This document shows, one piece after another, positions 11,422-22,065 of a stretch of DNA of 64,000 nucleotides. Origin of the DNA: Blasia pusilla (taxonomy: Eukaryota > Marchantiophyta > Marchantiopsida > Blasiales); assembly GCA_050084515.1 (NCBI GenBank), contig CM114272.1:60946001-61010000 (forward strand), in the 5' to 3' direction. A model generated the notes under the pieces. That model saw nothing but the letters and a program-made list of their open reading frames with translations, was not told the origin of the DNA and did no database searches. Both the position numbers and the translations under genes were made by a program. Numbering within the stretch: the stretch's first letter is position 1; every line of letters starts with the position of its first letter.

Positions 11422-12583
11422 TGTAATGTCTAAGTGTTTCTTATTTACAGTCATTTGTAGAGTTCGATCCCCAAGAGGATCATGGTTGGATGAAAAGAGA
11501 GTATAAAGTGATGATTATGTTGTAACAATAGTGTGGTTGATTATGTAATTCAAATGTAGCATTTCAGTAACATCTTCCGATCTTCTTTAGTACCAATGTT
11601 TTCTTCTTCAATTCTCTCGAGTGGAATTTAAAGTACGCTCAGGCAAATTGTTCTCTCGACATCTCGGAACCTCATAGAGATCTCAAGAATAGAGCTGGCT
11701 TCTCCTACTTTCGGAACTCAATCCGTCTGGGCAGGTTACTCTGTGTCGAACAGATTTCATACAACTCTATATTGATTATTCCATTGATGAGAAAGGTTGG
11801 CCTGATTCACTCGTCACTCGGCAGACCCAAAAAGAATTTTCAGACATAAGCATCGCACATCAGAGTGAATGCTTTACTACTCCATCAAGAATTGGAAGAC
11901 TTCAAAGTATATACAAGCTCGAGAGGGTACAACTCTCTTGCTCGGACCATTCCTCCAGCATAAGGACTTCATGAGCGAATGATGATAATAGCTTCTGTCC
12001 TGTTTCTTAAATATTCTCGAGAGGAGGAGCGTTTCTATGATCCGAAGCGTTCTTGATGAAGTTGGTGTCTCTTCAATGTTTGTAACTACCTAGATCTATG
12101 GTTCTCTTAGCTTTTCATATGATCCCTATGAATCCGCAGTACAAAACTGTCCTAACTACCAAGTTGATACAAAGGGTCGCGCCCTTTCTTAGTCTAATTG
12201 TTTAAACTATGTGTCGGTTCGAATCTCAATGCGCTGCATTTTCGGAGGATGAAGCTCTTCATTCTTCGTTCTTGGTTGTGGTGCTTCGTGCTTTGCTCTT
12301 CTTCGTGCTTCGCTTAAGAGCAAAGTACTTCATATACAGAGCTTCGTTGAGCTTCGCTAAGCTTCGTGTTGATCTTTTATACTTCTTTACGGCTTTTGAT
12401 TCTCCTCTAAGGCAAATCCTTGATCTTCCATCTCTCTGCCTTATCTTAGGAGCTTCTTGATTCATTTGAATCGTACTCATTCTTCTCCATAATTGCATAT
12501 AATAATCCAAACCATAATGTACAAGAGTCTTTGTTCAATAAAAAGATATATTTTTGCCAAAGTACAACATTGTGGGTATCACA
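11422..12583 (-). repeat. Gypsy 3' LTR (1162 bp)
   Basis: Begins TG and ends CA in both readings, and matches 20904-22065 nearly base for base. The stretch near 12285-12375 is dense in GCTTCG-type hexamers. An 83-codon open frame (12209-12460) is present in both LTRs but shows no domain and is not taken as a gene. Confidence 0.95.
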
Positions 12584-12597
12584 TACCCCCTCCCTCA
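12584..12597 (-). other. Polypurine tract
   Basis: On the minus strand GAGGGAGGGGGTA directly abuts the start (TGTG) of the 3' LTR. This is the expected plus-strand priming site for reverse transcription of the element. Confidence 0.85.
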
Positions 12598-12622
12598 AAT
12601 GTGAGCCGCCCCGGCGAACACT

Positions 12623-14665
12623 TCATGATGGCTCTCCTATCTCCATAAAAGTGTCTTCTAAGCTATCAAAGTCTGGTGTAGGTGCAAAATGACCGTGAAT
12701 CGTAGAATGTTTGTTGATAATGTTAGGGGTATGGTTGCGCAATCTTTCTCGCGACTTGTTTACAACTAAGTTACTCCCTAAGACTTCATTCTGAACTAAG
12801 ACATCAGATGGAGTAAATGCTGGTAATTCTTCAAGAGTAAGTGAAAGAGTAGGTGCAACTTCTGGAAGAGACTTGGTATGATTGTCGAATTGGCGCTTCC
12901 AATGTTTGCTGATATAGTCGATTTGCTCTTTCATCTGTTCTTCGAAGTTCTTGCTTGCTTCGTCGACCAGCTCTTTGACATCTTCCGGGTCCATCTGGGC
13001 TTCGCTGAGTAGCTTCTGCTCTGCTTCCAACACGGCGATCCTCCCTGTAGCCTCCGACCACTGCGCCAGTAAGTCTTTGTTTGCTTCTTGATGTTCTTGA
13101 AGCAACTTCGAAGACTCAGCATGCTGGATCGCCAACTTCTTGAATTCGGTGTGAACACGCCGTATTTGATACCGATACTTGTCAATGAGGTGTGAAGCTT
13201 CCTTGATCTGCGCCACATTCGAGGTTGATAGCCAAGCTTTCCCATTGGCGTGCGTTCCGTGCTTCGTACTGAAATGGACTAAGTTGCTTTGAGCTTTGCA
13301 AAGCGTAGTCTTCGTGTCTTAGAGTTCCTCATCCCGTAAGTGAAGATTCGTTTCGGCTGCCCGACGCCGTGCTTCGTTGTCTGCCGAAGCTTGTGCCCTA
13401 CCGTTGAGTTCATCCAGGGCTTGCAAATAATTGTCCACGGACGCTGTATCATCTAGGTGAAGAACATGCTGGAGCTGATTCATGACAGGAACTGCTAATT
13501 GCAAAAACCACATCATGTCGTCTGCCGTCTACGACATGAGACGAAGTGCAGGTTGGCAGTCCCTTGCGCGCGGGGTCTCATCAGAATCCTCCTGATTGAC
13601 AGGTTCTGGGTCCGAGGGTGTTTCAAAATTGACTCTGCCTCGCTTTGGCTGTGGCATGTCGTTGATATCTTCGTCTTTCTTTAAAGCCGAAGTATGAGGA
13701 TGTTGCTGAGGTGCTTCGGAGGGCGTGGCGACTTCGTGGCTACCCATGGGACCAGTTTCGCCTCTCCGTGGTAGTCGGACGGGGGTCACTTGCGTCCAAT
13801 CTAATGCCTCTTCTGCTGTCAGTTCCTGCTTGTGCATATAAATATGGATCAAGAAAGGAGACAGGAAGGACTTCGTGCTTGGATGAAGCACTTCCACCAT
13901 TGCTCTTACGTGCCCGTCTACAAACGCAACAAAGTCGACTCGTGGGGCTTTGGGTTCCAGGTGCTGATTCCAGATGATGTAGCACATCTTCAAAAGCTTG
14001 TTCATCAGATAGTAGGAACGAGCCGGATAAAACAGAGTCATCACATGTTTGCAAAACTGACCAAAGACGGGCGGAGAGAGTGACGAAGCCTTGTAGTCGT
14101 TCCTGCCTAGGCGCTCCGTCGTGACACAGCCGAGTGCTAGAAGATCTTCATGCTTTACTAGCAATTCCGTGTCATACTCGTACTCTGGCACAGCCGGGAG
14201 CAGATAAGTTGCTCGCCAGTCATCCGCCGTCCAATGTTGGGGCTGCGCTCGGTAGCGAAGACCCTTCTTTCAAAACTTGGCGACGGCCGACGAAGAGCGA
14301 AGCTCGCCAAGGAGTTCTCCGGATGTTAAGGTCCAGTTGGCTTGAAAGAAAGTTGCCAACGATCGCTCCTCCAGCGCTTCGATCAGCTCCGGTGATAGCT
14401 TGACTGTCGGCATCACCGCGCTTCGCAGAATGGGTGTGTAGTCTTCGCGAGGCATGTTGCTAGGTCGATCTCGATGGACACCCCGCTTTGGCGTGGTGAT
14501 CCTGTCCATGAAAATACCCGCTGGGTTACGCCGGACTGCTCGTATAGTCCGCTCCCCCCCCTGTCCGTTCTTGGTCGTGGCGCCGGGGCTGTAACAAGAA
14601 AGTGGGCGCTTCGCGTCTTCGCCCCGCTTCCCCTTCCTTACTTCCTGCGCTTCGCTGCTTCGCAA
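12623..14665 (-). CDS. Additional ORF between integrase and 3' LTR, broken by in-frame stops
   Basis: One minus-strand frame stays open for about 680 codons apart from three stops: TGA at 14270-14272, TAG at 13529-13531 and TAA at 13319-13321. The N-terminal part (to about 13800) looks globular, with the run FGQFCKHVMTLFYPARSYY. The middle is Pro/Ser/Glu-rich and includes a basic PKRGR stretch. The C-terminal third (13216-12900) is a long coiled coil (YQIRRVHTEFKKLAIQHAES). No membrane segment or env-like feature is visible. The position matches the extra ORFs of some plant Tat/Athila elements, but I recognise no family. As a structural protein it might act in particle assembly or targeting; that is speculation. 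It was presumably one protein in an intact ancestor. Confidence 0.6.
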
Positions 14666-14759
14666 AGCATGGGCTGTCTTGAACTTCTGTGCTTCGCTAC
14701 TTTGCGAAGCACGGGGCGTTCGCCTACCCCCTTCCTCATGTTTCAGTTATCCTCAGGTT

Positions 14760-16662
14760 CGGGCTCATAATACCGGCGCACATGCATTCCATTGACTCGC
14801 GTGGGCATGGATTCTCCCTGTAAGGTTTCTAATTGGAGGGATCCATTATCATAGATGGCGAATACCCGGTAGGGTCCCATCCAATTTCATTTTAATTTTC
14901 CGGGAAACTTCAGTCGCCGGTTATCATACAATAGCACTAAGTCGCCAACATTGATAGATTGTGGCCGGAGATGTCGATCGTAACGTTTCTTACGTTCTTT
15001 TTGCACTTGGGCTGTCCGGCGTAACGCGAGCATGCGTGCTTCTTCCAACTCCACTAGGGTCTCATTCCGGTGTTCGATAACCGCCCAGACTTCCGTTCTT
15101 GTGCCCTCCAATACCCGATAAGGGCAACGCCCATTGAATAGGTGTTAAGGGATGTACGCCATAAGTCGGGAAGAACGGGTGTATTTTGTCGTCACCTTCT
15201 CAGCTGTTCGGTACGCCCATAATGCTGGGGCAATTTTTGTGTCCCAATCATAGGAATATGTGACCGTTAATCGATTCAATATTCGGCAAATGAAGCCGTT
15301 CGATTTTTCCGTCAACCCGTTGGCTTTAGGGTTGTAGGGAGTGGTTTTCCGATGCTTAATGAGAAAGTGGGAAGTGAGAGACTCAATAGTCTGGTTCAGG
15401 AAGTGCGTACCCCGGTCACTTACTAGTTCCAACGGATGACCATAACGCGTGATAATCATTTCGTATAAAAACTTAGCCACTGCTTCACTGTCATCTTTCC
15501 GCGTGGCTACTGCTTCAACCATCTTAGTACAATAGTCCGTGGCGATAAGAATATACTTCCGCCGGGTTTGGCGAGTGGCCGGGGAGATAGGGCCCACAAA
15601 GTCAATGCCCCATTTTTCAAAAGGAGCTAGGGGCATGATGGGGACCAAAGGCCACCGCGTAGTCGCCGTGGGTCGACCTGCCCTTTGGCAGGCATCACAA
15701 CTCCGAATAAAATTACCTACGTCTTTGTACATAGTCGGCCACCAATAACGTGCGGCCAAAATTTTCTTAACGGTATTTTTTACCGCATAGTGTCCACCGG
15801 AGTCAGCCATATGCACGGCTCTGATGACCTGGGGAACCTCTTCAGCTTCCAAGCATCTTCGATGCTCTTCATCAGCGCCTAATTTGAATAAGACCCCTTG
15901 ACAGATCTCATAAGGGCCTATCCGATGTAAAAAAATTGCGCGTTCTTCCGTTGTCATCGGGGTAGGAAGTCGCAGAGTCATTAGAAACCGCAGAATATCC
16001 TCATAAAACGACTGGCTCAACCGTTCCTCTGTTATCTGGAACAGATCTTCATCGGGAAAGGTATCATCGACAGATTGGGTGAGGTCCGCGTTTGTCATCC
16101 TCAACCGGGAAAGAAAATCGGCATTGGTATGCACCTTGCCGGCACGGGTAACAACATCGAATGTGAATTCTTGTAGCAACAAGATCCACCGTGCAATGCG
16201 TCCTGACAGGTCGGCTTTCACCATTAAGGGTCTGAGTGCAAAATGATCCACATGAAAGACAAATTCGTACCCTAATAGATAATGTCGGAACTTTTTACAC
16301 GAGAAGACCATGCCTAACGCCTCTCGTTCGGTAGTTGTATATTTTTGCTCTGCTGTTGATAGTTGTCGGCCGGCGTAGTAAATCGGAAAATCATGTTTGT
16401 GCTCATCCAATTGGCTAAGCACTACTCCAATGGCAAATGAGGATGTGTCCACATATACGTGGAAGGGTTTGGTCCAATCGGGGGACCGAAGTACGGGAGC
16501 TTTTTGCAACGCGTCCTTTAAGGTGTCAAATGCCGCTTGGCACGTTGGTGTCCACTCCCATTCGGTGGTCTTCTTAAGTAATGTAGTCAGAGCTCCTGCT
16601 TTTACCGCGTAATCTTTAATAAACCGTCGATAGTACCCGACATGTCCCAAGAATCCTCTCAA
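14760..16662 (-). pseudogene. Gypsy pol: RNase H and integrase
   Basis: The frame from 16662 to 15145 encodes the RT thumb/RNase H join (RGFLGHVGYYRRFIKDY), an RNase H domain (PFHVYVDTSSFAIGVVLSQ, with TEREAL and the NADFLSRL end) and integrase. The integrase HHCC finger is intact: HMADSGGH then CDAC. The catalytic triad is present at residues 354, 416 and 452 of this frame (GIDFVGP, VSDRGTHF, NGLTEKSNG), giving the D,D-35-E spacing. Near 15185-15120 two compensating frame changes and a TAA at 15145-15147 break the tail, which resumes at 15111-14887 and continues towards 14765. It is no longer translatable as one chain. Confidence 0.88.
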
Positions 16663-17464
16663 TTCCCGAGATTAGTAGGTGGTTCCAATGCGACGATAAT
16701 ATCCACCTTGGCCTTGTCGACCTCAATGCCCTGCGCCGACACTCGGTGTCCCAACAGAATTCCTTGTTTCATGGCGATATACGACTTCTCCGGATGAAGG
16801 GACAAATTCACTTCGCGACAGCGTGCGAGTGTTAACTCTAACTTTTCCAGATGTTCGGCCTCCGTGCTGAAGATACAAAAATCGTCTAAAAAGATTTCCA
16901 CAAACTTCCGTAGATACTCCTGGAAGATGGAAATCATCATCCGTTGGAAGGTAGCTGGGGCATTGCACAACCCAAAAGGCATTACGCGATATGCGAAAGT
17001 GCCCCAATCCGTAGTGAACGTTGTGAGGGGCGATCCTTTTCTCTTATGGATACCTGGTTGTACCCCGAATATCCGTCCAAGAACGTATAACGCTCGTGCC
17101 CGGCCACTTTATCCAAAATACTGTCAGTGAAAGGTAGAGGATGGTGGTCTTTTAAGGTGGCTGCGTTTAATTTCCGATAGTCCTGGCACACTTGGATTTT
17201 GCCCGTTTGTTTTTTAGGCACAATTACGATGGGCGACACCCACTCGCTGCTTAACACCGGATAGATTATTCCTACCTCGAGACGCTGGTCGATCTCGTCC
17301 TTGACTAACAATGAGTACTTTGGATTCAGTCGATATTGTCGCATTCGCACCGGAACCGCCCCTTCTTTAAGATCAATTCGGTGTTCACCATATTGTGCAG
17401 GAATGCCTGTCATTTCATCCATAGAGTATGCAAAGACATCCAAATACTCAAACAGTAGTCTTTT
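16659..17464 (-). pseudogene. Gypsy pol: reverse transcriptase
   Basis: The RT fingers and palm are read from 17443 (DVFAYSMDEMTGIP, then WVSPIVIVPKK and DGYSGYNQ). A one-base loss near 17031 shifts the frame. The palm then continues (MPFGLCNAPATFQRMM) to the active site FLDDF near 16886. Another frame change at about 16665 precedes the RNase H part. All catalytic aspartates are present in the DNA, but at least two frame changes and an in-frame TAG at 17465-17467 separate them. RT copies the element's RNA to cDNA in cytoplasmic particles. Confidence 0.88.
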
Positions 17465-18322
17465 CTATTTTATAAGTGTGGTGGGAGACAACTCCGCCGA
17501 AAGGCGTAGAGACTTTTGATCTGCAATATTGACCTGGACGTAGTCCTGCTCTTGAACCATGTTTTCCGTAAACTGGAAGGTGCTATGTCCTAGCTTCTCT
17601 TCCTCTCGAGTCGACTTTGGCTTGGAGGGTACTGCCTCCTTGTCTATTTCATAACATTCTAAATAATATACATTGGACGAGGACTCAGTAGTGGTGGTGT
17701 TGTCTTGATCTGACGTATAGCCGCGTCGTCGTGGCGTCTCTCCTTGGGGTGGTCGAGATTTCCACGGCGACTTGATGAGCCGCCGAGTCCCGATTCGGCG
17801 CTGGAACGTGAAACGCCGCTTTTCCAATCTGTAGTCACCCTCGCCATACTGACCAGGGTCTTTCGATGAGCAAAGGATAGCCCGTCGCGTCGTCGGGGCT
17901 GCAAGACTAAGTAGTCCAACAGAAATAACACCCCCGAGCATGGTCGGGATTTGCGTGAGTTGTCAGGGTCTCTTCCGGATTGATCCGCAAACCGCAAGTA
18001 CTTGTCGGTGGGCTCGTGCACACCGTGTACCCTAGGGCCCGAGCTGTTTGCTCCGTCATAATATTGATTCCGCTTCGGAATCAATGGGGACCTTCTTAAT
18101 AGTATGGCCCTCAATCTCCACCTCCACCACAGGGCTCCCAAGTCTTCTACTTTGATACGGAACAAATCCACCACTGGCAGATGCTTCGCCGACTTTCTGG
18201 GTCTTTTGCGGTTGATTTTCCACTGTTGCAAGATTTTTCCGTATACTGGGTTATCCATTAGCAACTGTAGCAGGGTTATGTTGGCCGGGTTGACGCCAAG
18301 TCCCTCAGTAAATCGTAAGCTT
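17465..18322 (-). pseudogene. Gypsy pol: aspartic protease and linker
   Basis: Before the protease, a gypsy-type helix motif (NPANITLLQLLMDNPVYG) is readable. The protease strand and active-site region follows as VEIEGHTIKKVPIDSEAES in the gag frame. The usual Asp-(Thr/Ser/Gly)-Gly is replaced by Asp-Ser-Glu as read here, so the site looks damaged. A frame change near 18080 leads to a segment with the sense of the protease body (TARALGYTVCTSPPTSTCG), then further changes near 17940. The linker to RT is acidic and Ser/Thr-rich. The protease would cut the polyprotein. Confidence 0.65.
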
Positions 18323-20500
18323 CTAGGACCAGTGGTGATGTCGCCATGGCTTGGCCTGTCGTACTTGGGTTGGCCTTTGTCTTCTCTGGGGTCTGTTTCC
18401 CCTGTGGTTCCTGGGCCTCCCAAACTTGAGCACGGACCTGGTCCTCCACATCCTGATGGAAGTATTTCGGATGACTTCGGTCAAAGGCCGGGTCCACATC
18501 GCCTTTGAGGAGGCCTTCCCGACACTTAAGATGTTCACAGCTTTGTTCTTGGGCTCCCGAGCTTCGCGCGAAGACGAAGCACCCTTCTTGACCTTTGGGG
18601 TCCCCGCGGTCTGACTCTTTGATCTCGTGGTGACCGCCAACACAGTTTCTTGAAATTCTTTGGGCCAGTCCGATGATTCTTCGTTGGCCCCTTGGGTCGA
18701 GTCTTCCTCATTGATGGTGACTCGCTTTGGTCTCGGGGACACTACTTCTTCCACCCGGACCAGTTGTACATTTACATCGTTCTTGGGCTCTGGTTGAGCC
18801 GCTGGAGTATTTACATACCTGACCAACAACCGTGGGACCTTAGGCTCCGAGCATTCCACGGCCGTGTGCCCGCCCTTCTTGCAGTTCCCGCATAAGGGAT
18901 TGAGTCCCACTAGTCGCTTTGGGTTTGGGCAATTATTGGCCCAGTGGTCTGCTGCGCCCCAGTTATAACAACAATTTCTTTTGATGGGTGGCGTGAAGGC
19001 CGCCGCACCCATAATCTGTCTCAGGGGTCTCTGTTCTCCGTATTCTGGAGGTACATACCGCGTGATCCAGCTTCTCCTAGGGTTTGGGGATGGCACCGCT
19101 TGAACGGCATAGCATCCTTCCCACTGTTCTGGTTCATACCATCCTTCTTCAATCGGGGCCTCTTCCTGGACCCACTGCAGATCCCTCTGAGCAAGGCATT
19201 CTGGTACAGTATGCCACTGGGTTCCACAACTACTACACCAAATGTTGGGCCTCATCAGCCCGGGTCGTCTTCTGGGGTCCTTCTGGGCCGCCAGATGTAC
19301 CTTCAACTCAGCCATTTGTTTACTGAGTTCCTCCATGGCCGACTTGCCGGCCTTCCTTGTCGCCCCTCTTATTGGACTCTCCGACCTCTGATGACGACGC
19401 TTGGTACTTGGTCGGGTTTTGGTCTGGTGCTTGGGGGAGCGATGACGCCTGCTCTTCCCTTTCCTTTTAGCTTTTACCTCCTGCTCCAAGTCCGAGGACT
19501 CGGACGAATCCTCTGTAGAGGATTCCGTGTTGGTGGAGGACGCTTCGTCTTCGGACGAAGCACTAGTCTACGATGCCCCTCTTCGTTGGTGACGCCGTCT
19601 TCGTGTTCGGCGGGACTTTTCTGAGGCTTCGTACGCCTCAGCAGAGGCTATGACCGCCTCCAGAGAATCCCGTTGGCCTCTGCGGCAATACCGATCCATT
19701 TCTTTGGACAAGCCGGACACGAACCAATCTTCCAATTGGGAGGTAGTCGTGTGTTCTAGCTTATTCACAAGGCTCCGGAACCGTTGGGTATATTCCCGGA
19801 GGGTCTCCTTCTTTCGTCGCTTCAGGTCGCGAAGCTTTGTAAGAAGCTTGTCCTCGAACTCCAAGTCGGGGAACTCATGTAGGAAGGATTCCAAGACCCT
19901 TTTCCAGGTTTCCGTGACTTCTGCTCCGAAACCTTCGTACCACTGGCTTGCTCGCTTCTTGAGCAGGCCCGGAAAGACTCGTAACAAATCCTCCTTTGCC
20001 CCTTCCCCGTTGGCTTTTGCGACATGGGTGAATTCAAGAACAAAGTTATCCACATCGTCTCGTCGGCCTCCAGCAAAGGTGGGGTACCTTAGCAGAGTTT
20101 TTCTAGTGTTGGCCATGGGAGCGGCTCTCCTGCTGGCTTCCGGGCTTGATGCTCGAAAGGGAGGAGGTAAAGGTGCTGCCCGAGGTGCTCTGATCGGCTC
20201 CTTGCTCCCTGACTCCCTGACTACCTAAAGGGGTCCAAGGACGACTCTTCGTCCGACTACGAACTGGCAGGGGACGTAGTGGAGAATTTGTCCCGTTCTT
20301 TCTTCTTGGTCTTCGTCTTCGGACGAGGACGAAGACTCGGAGACGAACCAGGCGGTCTCCAAGCTAGTTTCTTGTTCTCGATGCTTATCGCGCCCGATCG
20401 GCTCATTGCTCGCGAAGAGGGCTGAGAGCCTTCCATCAGTCTCTTGGGGGATTTGGCAACTTGCGTTCACCCCCACAGTGGCGATAGGGTAAGGGTCCAT
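18323..20500 (-). pseudogene. Gypsy gag: capsid and nucleocapsid with three zinc knuckles
   Basis: A single frame runs from an ATG at 20500 to 18323 with only two internal stops (TAG at 20225-20227 and TAG at 19568-19570). A second ATG at 20116 starts the capsid block typical of plant retrotransposon gag (ASQWYEGFGAEV, then LREYTQRFRSLVNKLE). An acidic Ser/Glu linker and a Lys/Arg-rich region follow. Three CCHC knuckles lie at about 19237 (CSSCGTQWHTVPEC), 18970 (CYNWGAADHWANNC) and 18892 (CGNCKKGGHTAVEC); the second has Trp in place of its second Cys. Gag forms the particle and binds element RNA. Whether 20500 or 20116 is the native start cannot be decided here. Confidence 0.85.
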
Positions 20501-20866
20501 GGATGGAGCTTAACTACTGATTCTTTTTACATCTACAGGAGGGTGCCTGGTGCTCCTGCGCTTCCTGCCAGGTTTTCCTCCCATAGACAGAAGTACCGGG
20601 TTTTCACCAAGTACAACTATCGTCCATGGGCGAAGCACCGTTCGGCAACTGGTTCTTTGACCATTCTAATTAGTTGGTCTATCTTCTCTAGCACCAACGC
20701 AGCAACTGTATTGTTATCTTCAAGCATACATTGTCTTACGGGGGTCGCTAGAGCTAGCCGATGGTCTTTAGTAAGAACTAGAATGTGGGGTTGTCTAGGA
20801 GCGAAGCTTCTTTCTCCATTCCCTGCTTCCCCATGGGTCTTTCTCTCCCTTCTCAGCCAAGGATAT
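20501..20866 (-). other. Gypsy untranslated leader
   Basis: About 365 bases between the primer site and the first gag ATG. No domain is visible. It should carry the packaging signal, which cannot be seen by eye. Confidence 0.5.
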
Positions 20867-20886
20867 GATCCCCGGAAGCGGCGCCA
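20867..20886 (-). other. Primer-binding site, tRNA-Asp type
   Basis: On the minus strand TGGCGCCGCTTCCGGGGATC matches the complement of the plant tRNA-Asp(GTC) 3' end at 18 of 20 positions, as I recall that tRNA. It begins 17 bases inside the 5' LTR edge, a longer gap than usual. Confidence 0.7.
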
Positions 20887-20903
20887 AAAATTCTTTAGCT
20901 ATA

Positions 20904-22065
20904 TGTAATGTCTAAGTGTTTCTTATTTACAGTCATTTGTAGAGTTCGATCCCCAAGAGGATCATGGTTGGATGAAAAGAGAGTATAAAGAGATGATTAT
21001 GTTGTAACAATAGTGTGGTTGATTATGTAATTCAAATGTAGCATTTCAGTAACATCTTCCGATCTTCTTTAGTACCAATGTTTTCTTCTTCAATTCTCTC
21101 GAGTGGAATTTAAAGTACGCTCAGGCAAATTGTTCTCTCGACATCTCGGAACCTCATAGAGATCTCAAGAATAGAGCTGGCTTCTCCTACTTTCGGAACT
21201 CAATCCGTCTGGGCAGGTTACTCTGTGTCGAACAGATTTCATACAACTCTATATTGATTATTCCATTGATGAGAAAGGTTGGCCTGATTCACTCGTCACT
21301 CGGCAGACCCAAAAAGAATTTTCAGACATAAGCATCACACATCAGAGTGAATGCTTTACTTCTCCATCAAGAATTGGAAGACTTCAAAGTATATACAAGC
21401 TCGAGAGGGTACAACTCTCTTGCTCGGACCATTCCTCCAGCATAAGGACTTCATGAGCGAATGATGATAATAGCTTCTGTCCTGTTTCTTAAATATTCTC
21501 GAGAGGAGGAGCGTTTCTATGATCCGAAGCGTTCTTGATGAAGTTGGTGTCTCTTCAATGTTTGTAACTACCTAGATCTATGGTTCTCTTAGCTTTTCAT
21601 ATGATCCCTATGAATCCGCAGTACAAAACTGTCCTAACTACCAAGTTGATACAAAGGGTCGCGCCCTTTCTTAGTCTAATTGTTTAAACTATGTGTCGGT
21701 TCGAATCTCAATGCGCTGCATTTTCGGAGGATGAAGCTCTTCATTCTTCGTTCTTGGTTGTGGTGCTTCGTGCTTTGCTCTTCTTCGTGCTTCGCTTAAG
21801 AGCAAAGTACTTCATATACAGAGCTTCGTTGAGCTTCGCTAAGCTTCGCGTTGATCTTTTATACTTCTTTACGGCTTTTGATTCTCCTCTAAGGCAAATC
21901 CTTGATCTTCCATCTCTCTGCCTTGTCTTAGGAGCTTCTTGATTCATTTGAATCGTACTCATTCTTCTCCATAATTGCATATAATAATCCAAACCATAAT
22001 GTACAAGAGTCTTTGTTCAATAAAAAGATATATTTCTGCCAAAGTACAAAATTGTGGGTATCACA
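20904..22065 (-). repeat. Gypsy 5' LTR (1162 bp)
   Basis: Same length as the left LTR. Differences noticed: near 11508/20990 (GTG/GAG), 11844/21326 (CG/CA), 11880/21361 (A/T), 12369/21849 (T/C), 12445/21925 (A/G), 12555/22037 (T/C) and 12567/22050 (C/A). It is followed directly by ATGCC, the right target duplication. Confidence 0.95.

Larger units (their letters stand above)
11422..22065 (-). mobile_element. Complete Ty3-gypsy LTR retrotransposon with post-pol ORF
   Basis: A 10,644-bp element on the minus strand: 5' LTR 20904-22065, PBS 20867-20886, gag 20500-18323, protease/RT/RNase H/integrase about 18322-14760, an extra ORF 14665-12623, PPT 12584-12597, 3' LTR 11422-12583. Protein order (RT-RH before IN) defines Ty3-gypsy. 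A tRNA-Asp-like primer site, absence of a visible chromodomain and an added ORF after pol point to the Tat/Athila side of plant gypsy elements; this is inference. The two LTRs have equal length and differ at about 7 sites by eye, so insertion was recent, yet the coding part has many stops and frame changes. It sits inside a kinase-like gene in the same orientation. Confidence 0.93.

Noticed and set aside
12209-12510. 83-codon ORFs on both strands of the gypsy LTR, repeated at 21691-21992
   Set aside because: They duplicate only because the LTR is duplicated; there is no domain or start context of note.
18323-20500. Programmed readthrough of TAG stops in gag
   Set aside because: Two gag stops are TAG and in frame, which suggested recoding, but pol and the last ORF also carry TAA, TGA and frame changes, so general decay explains them better.
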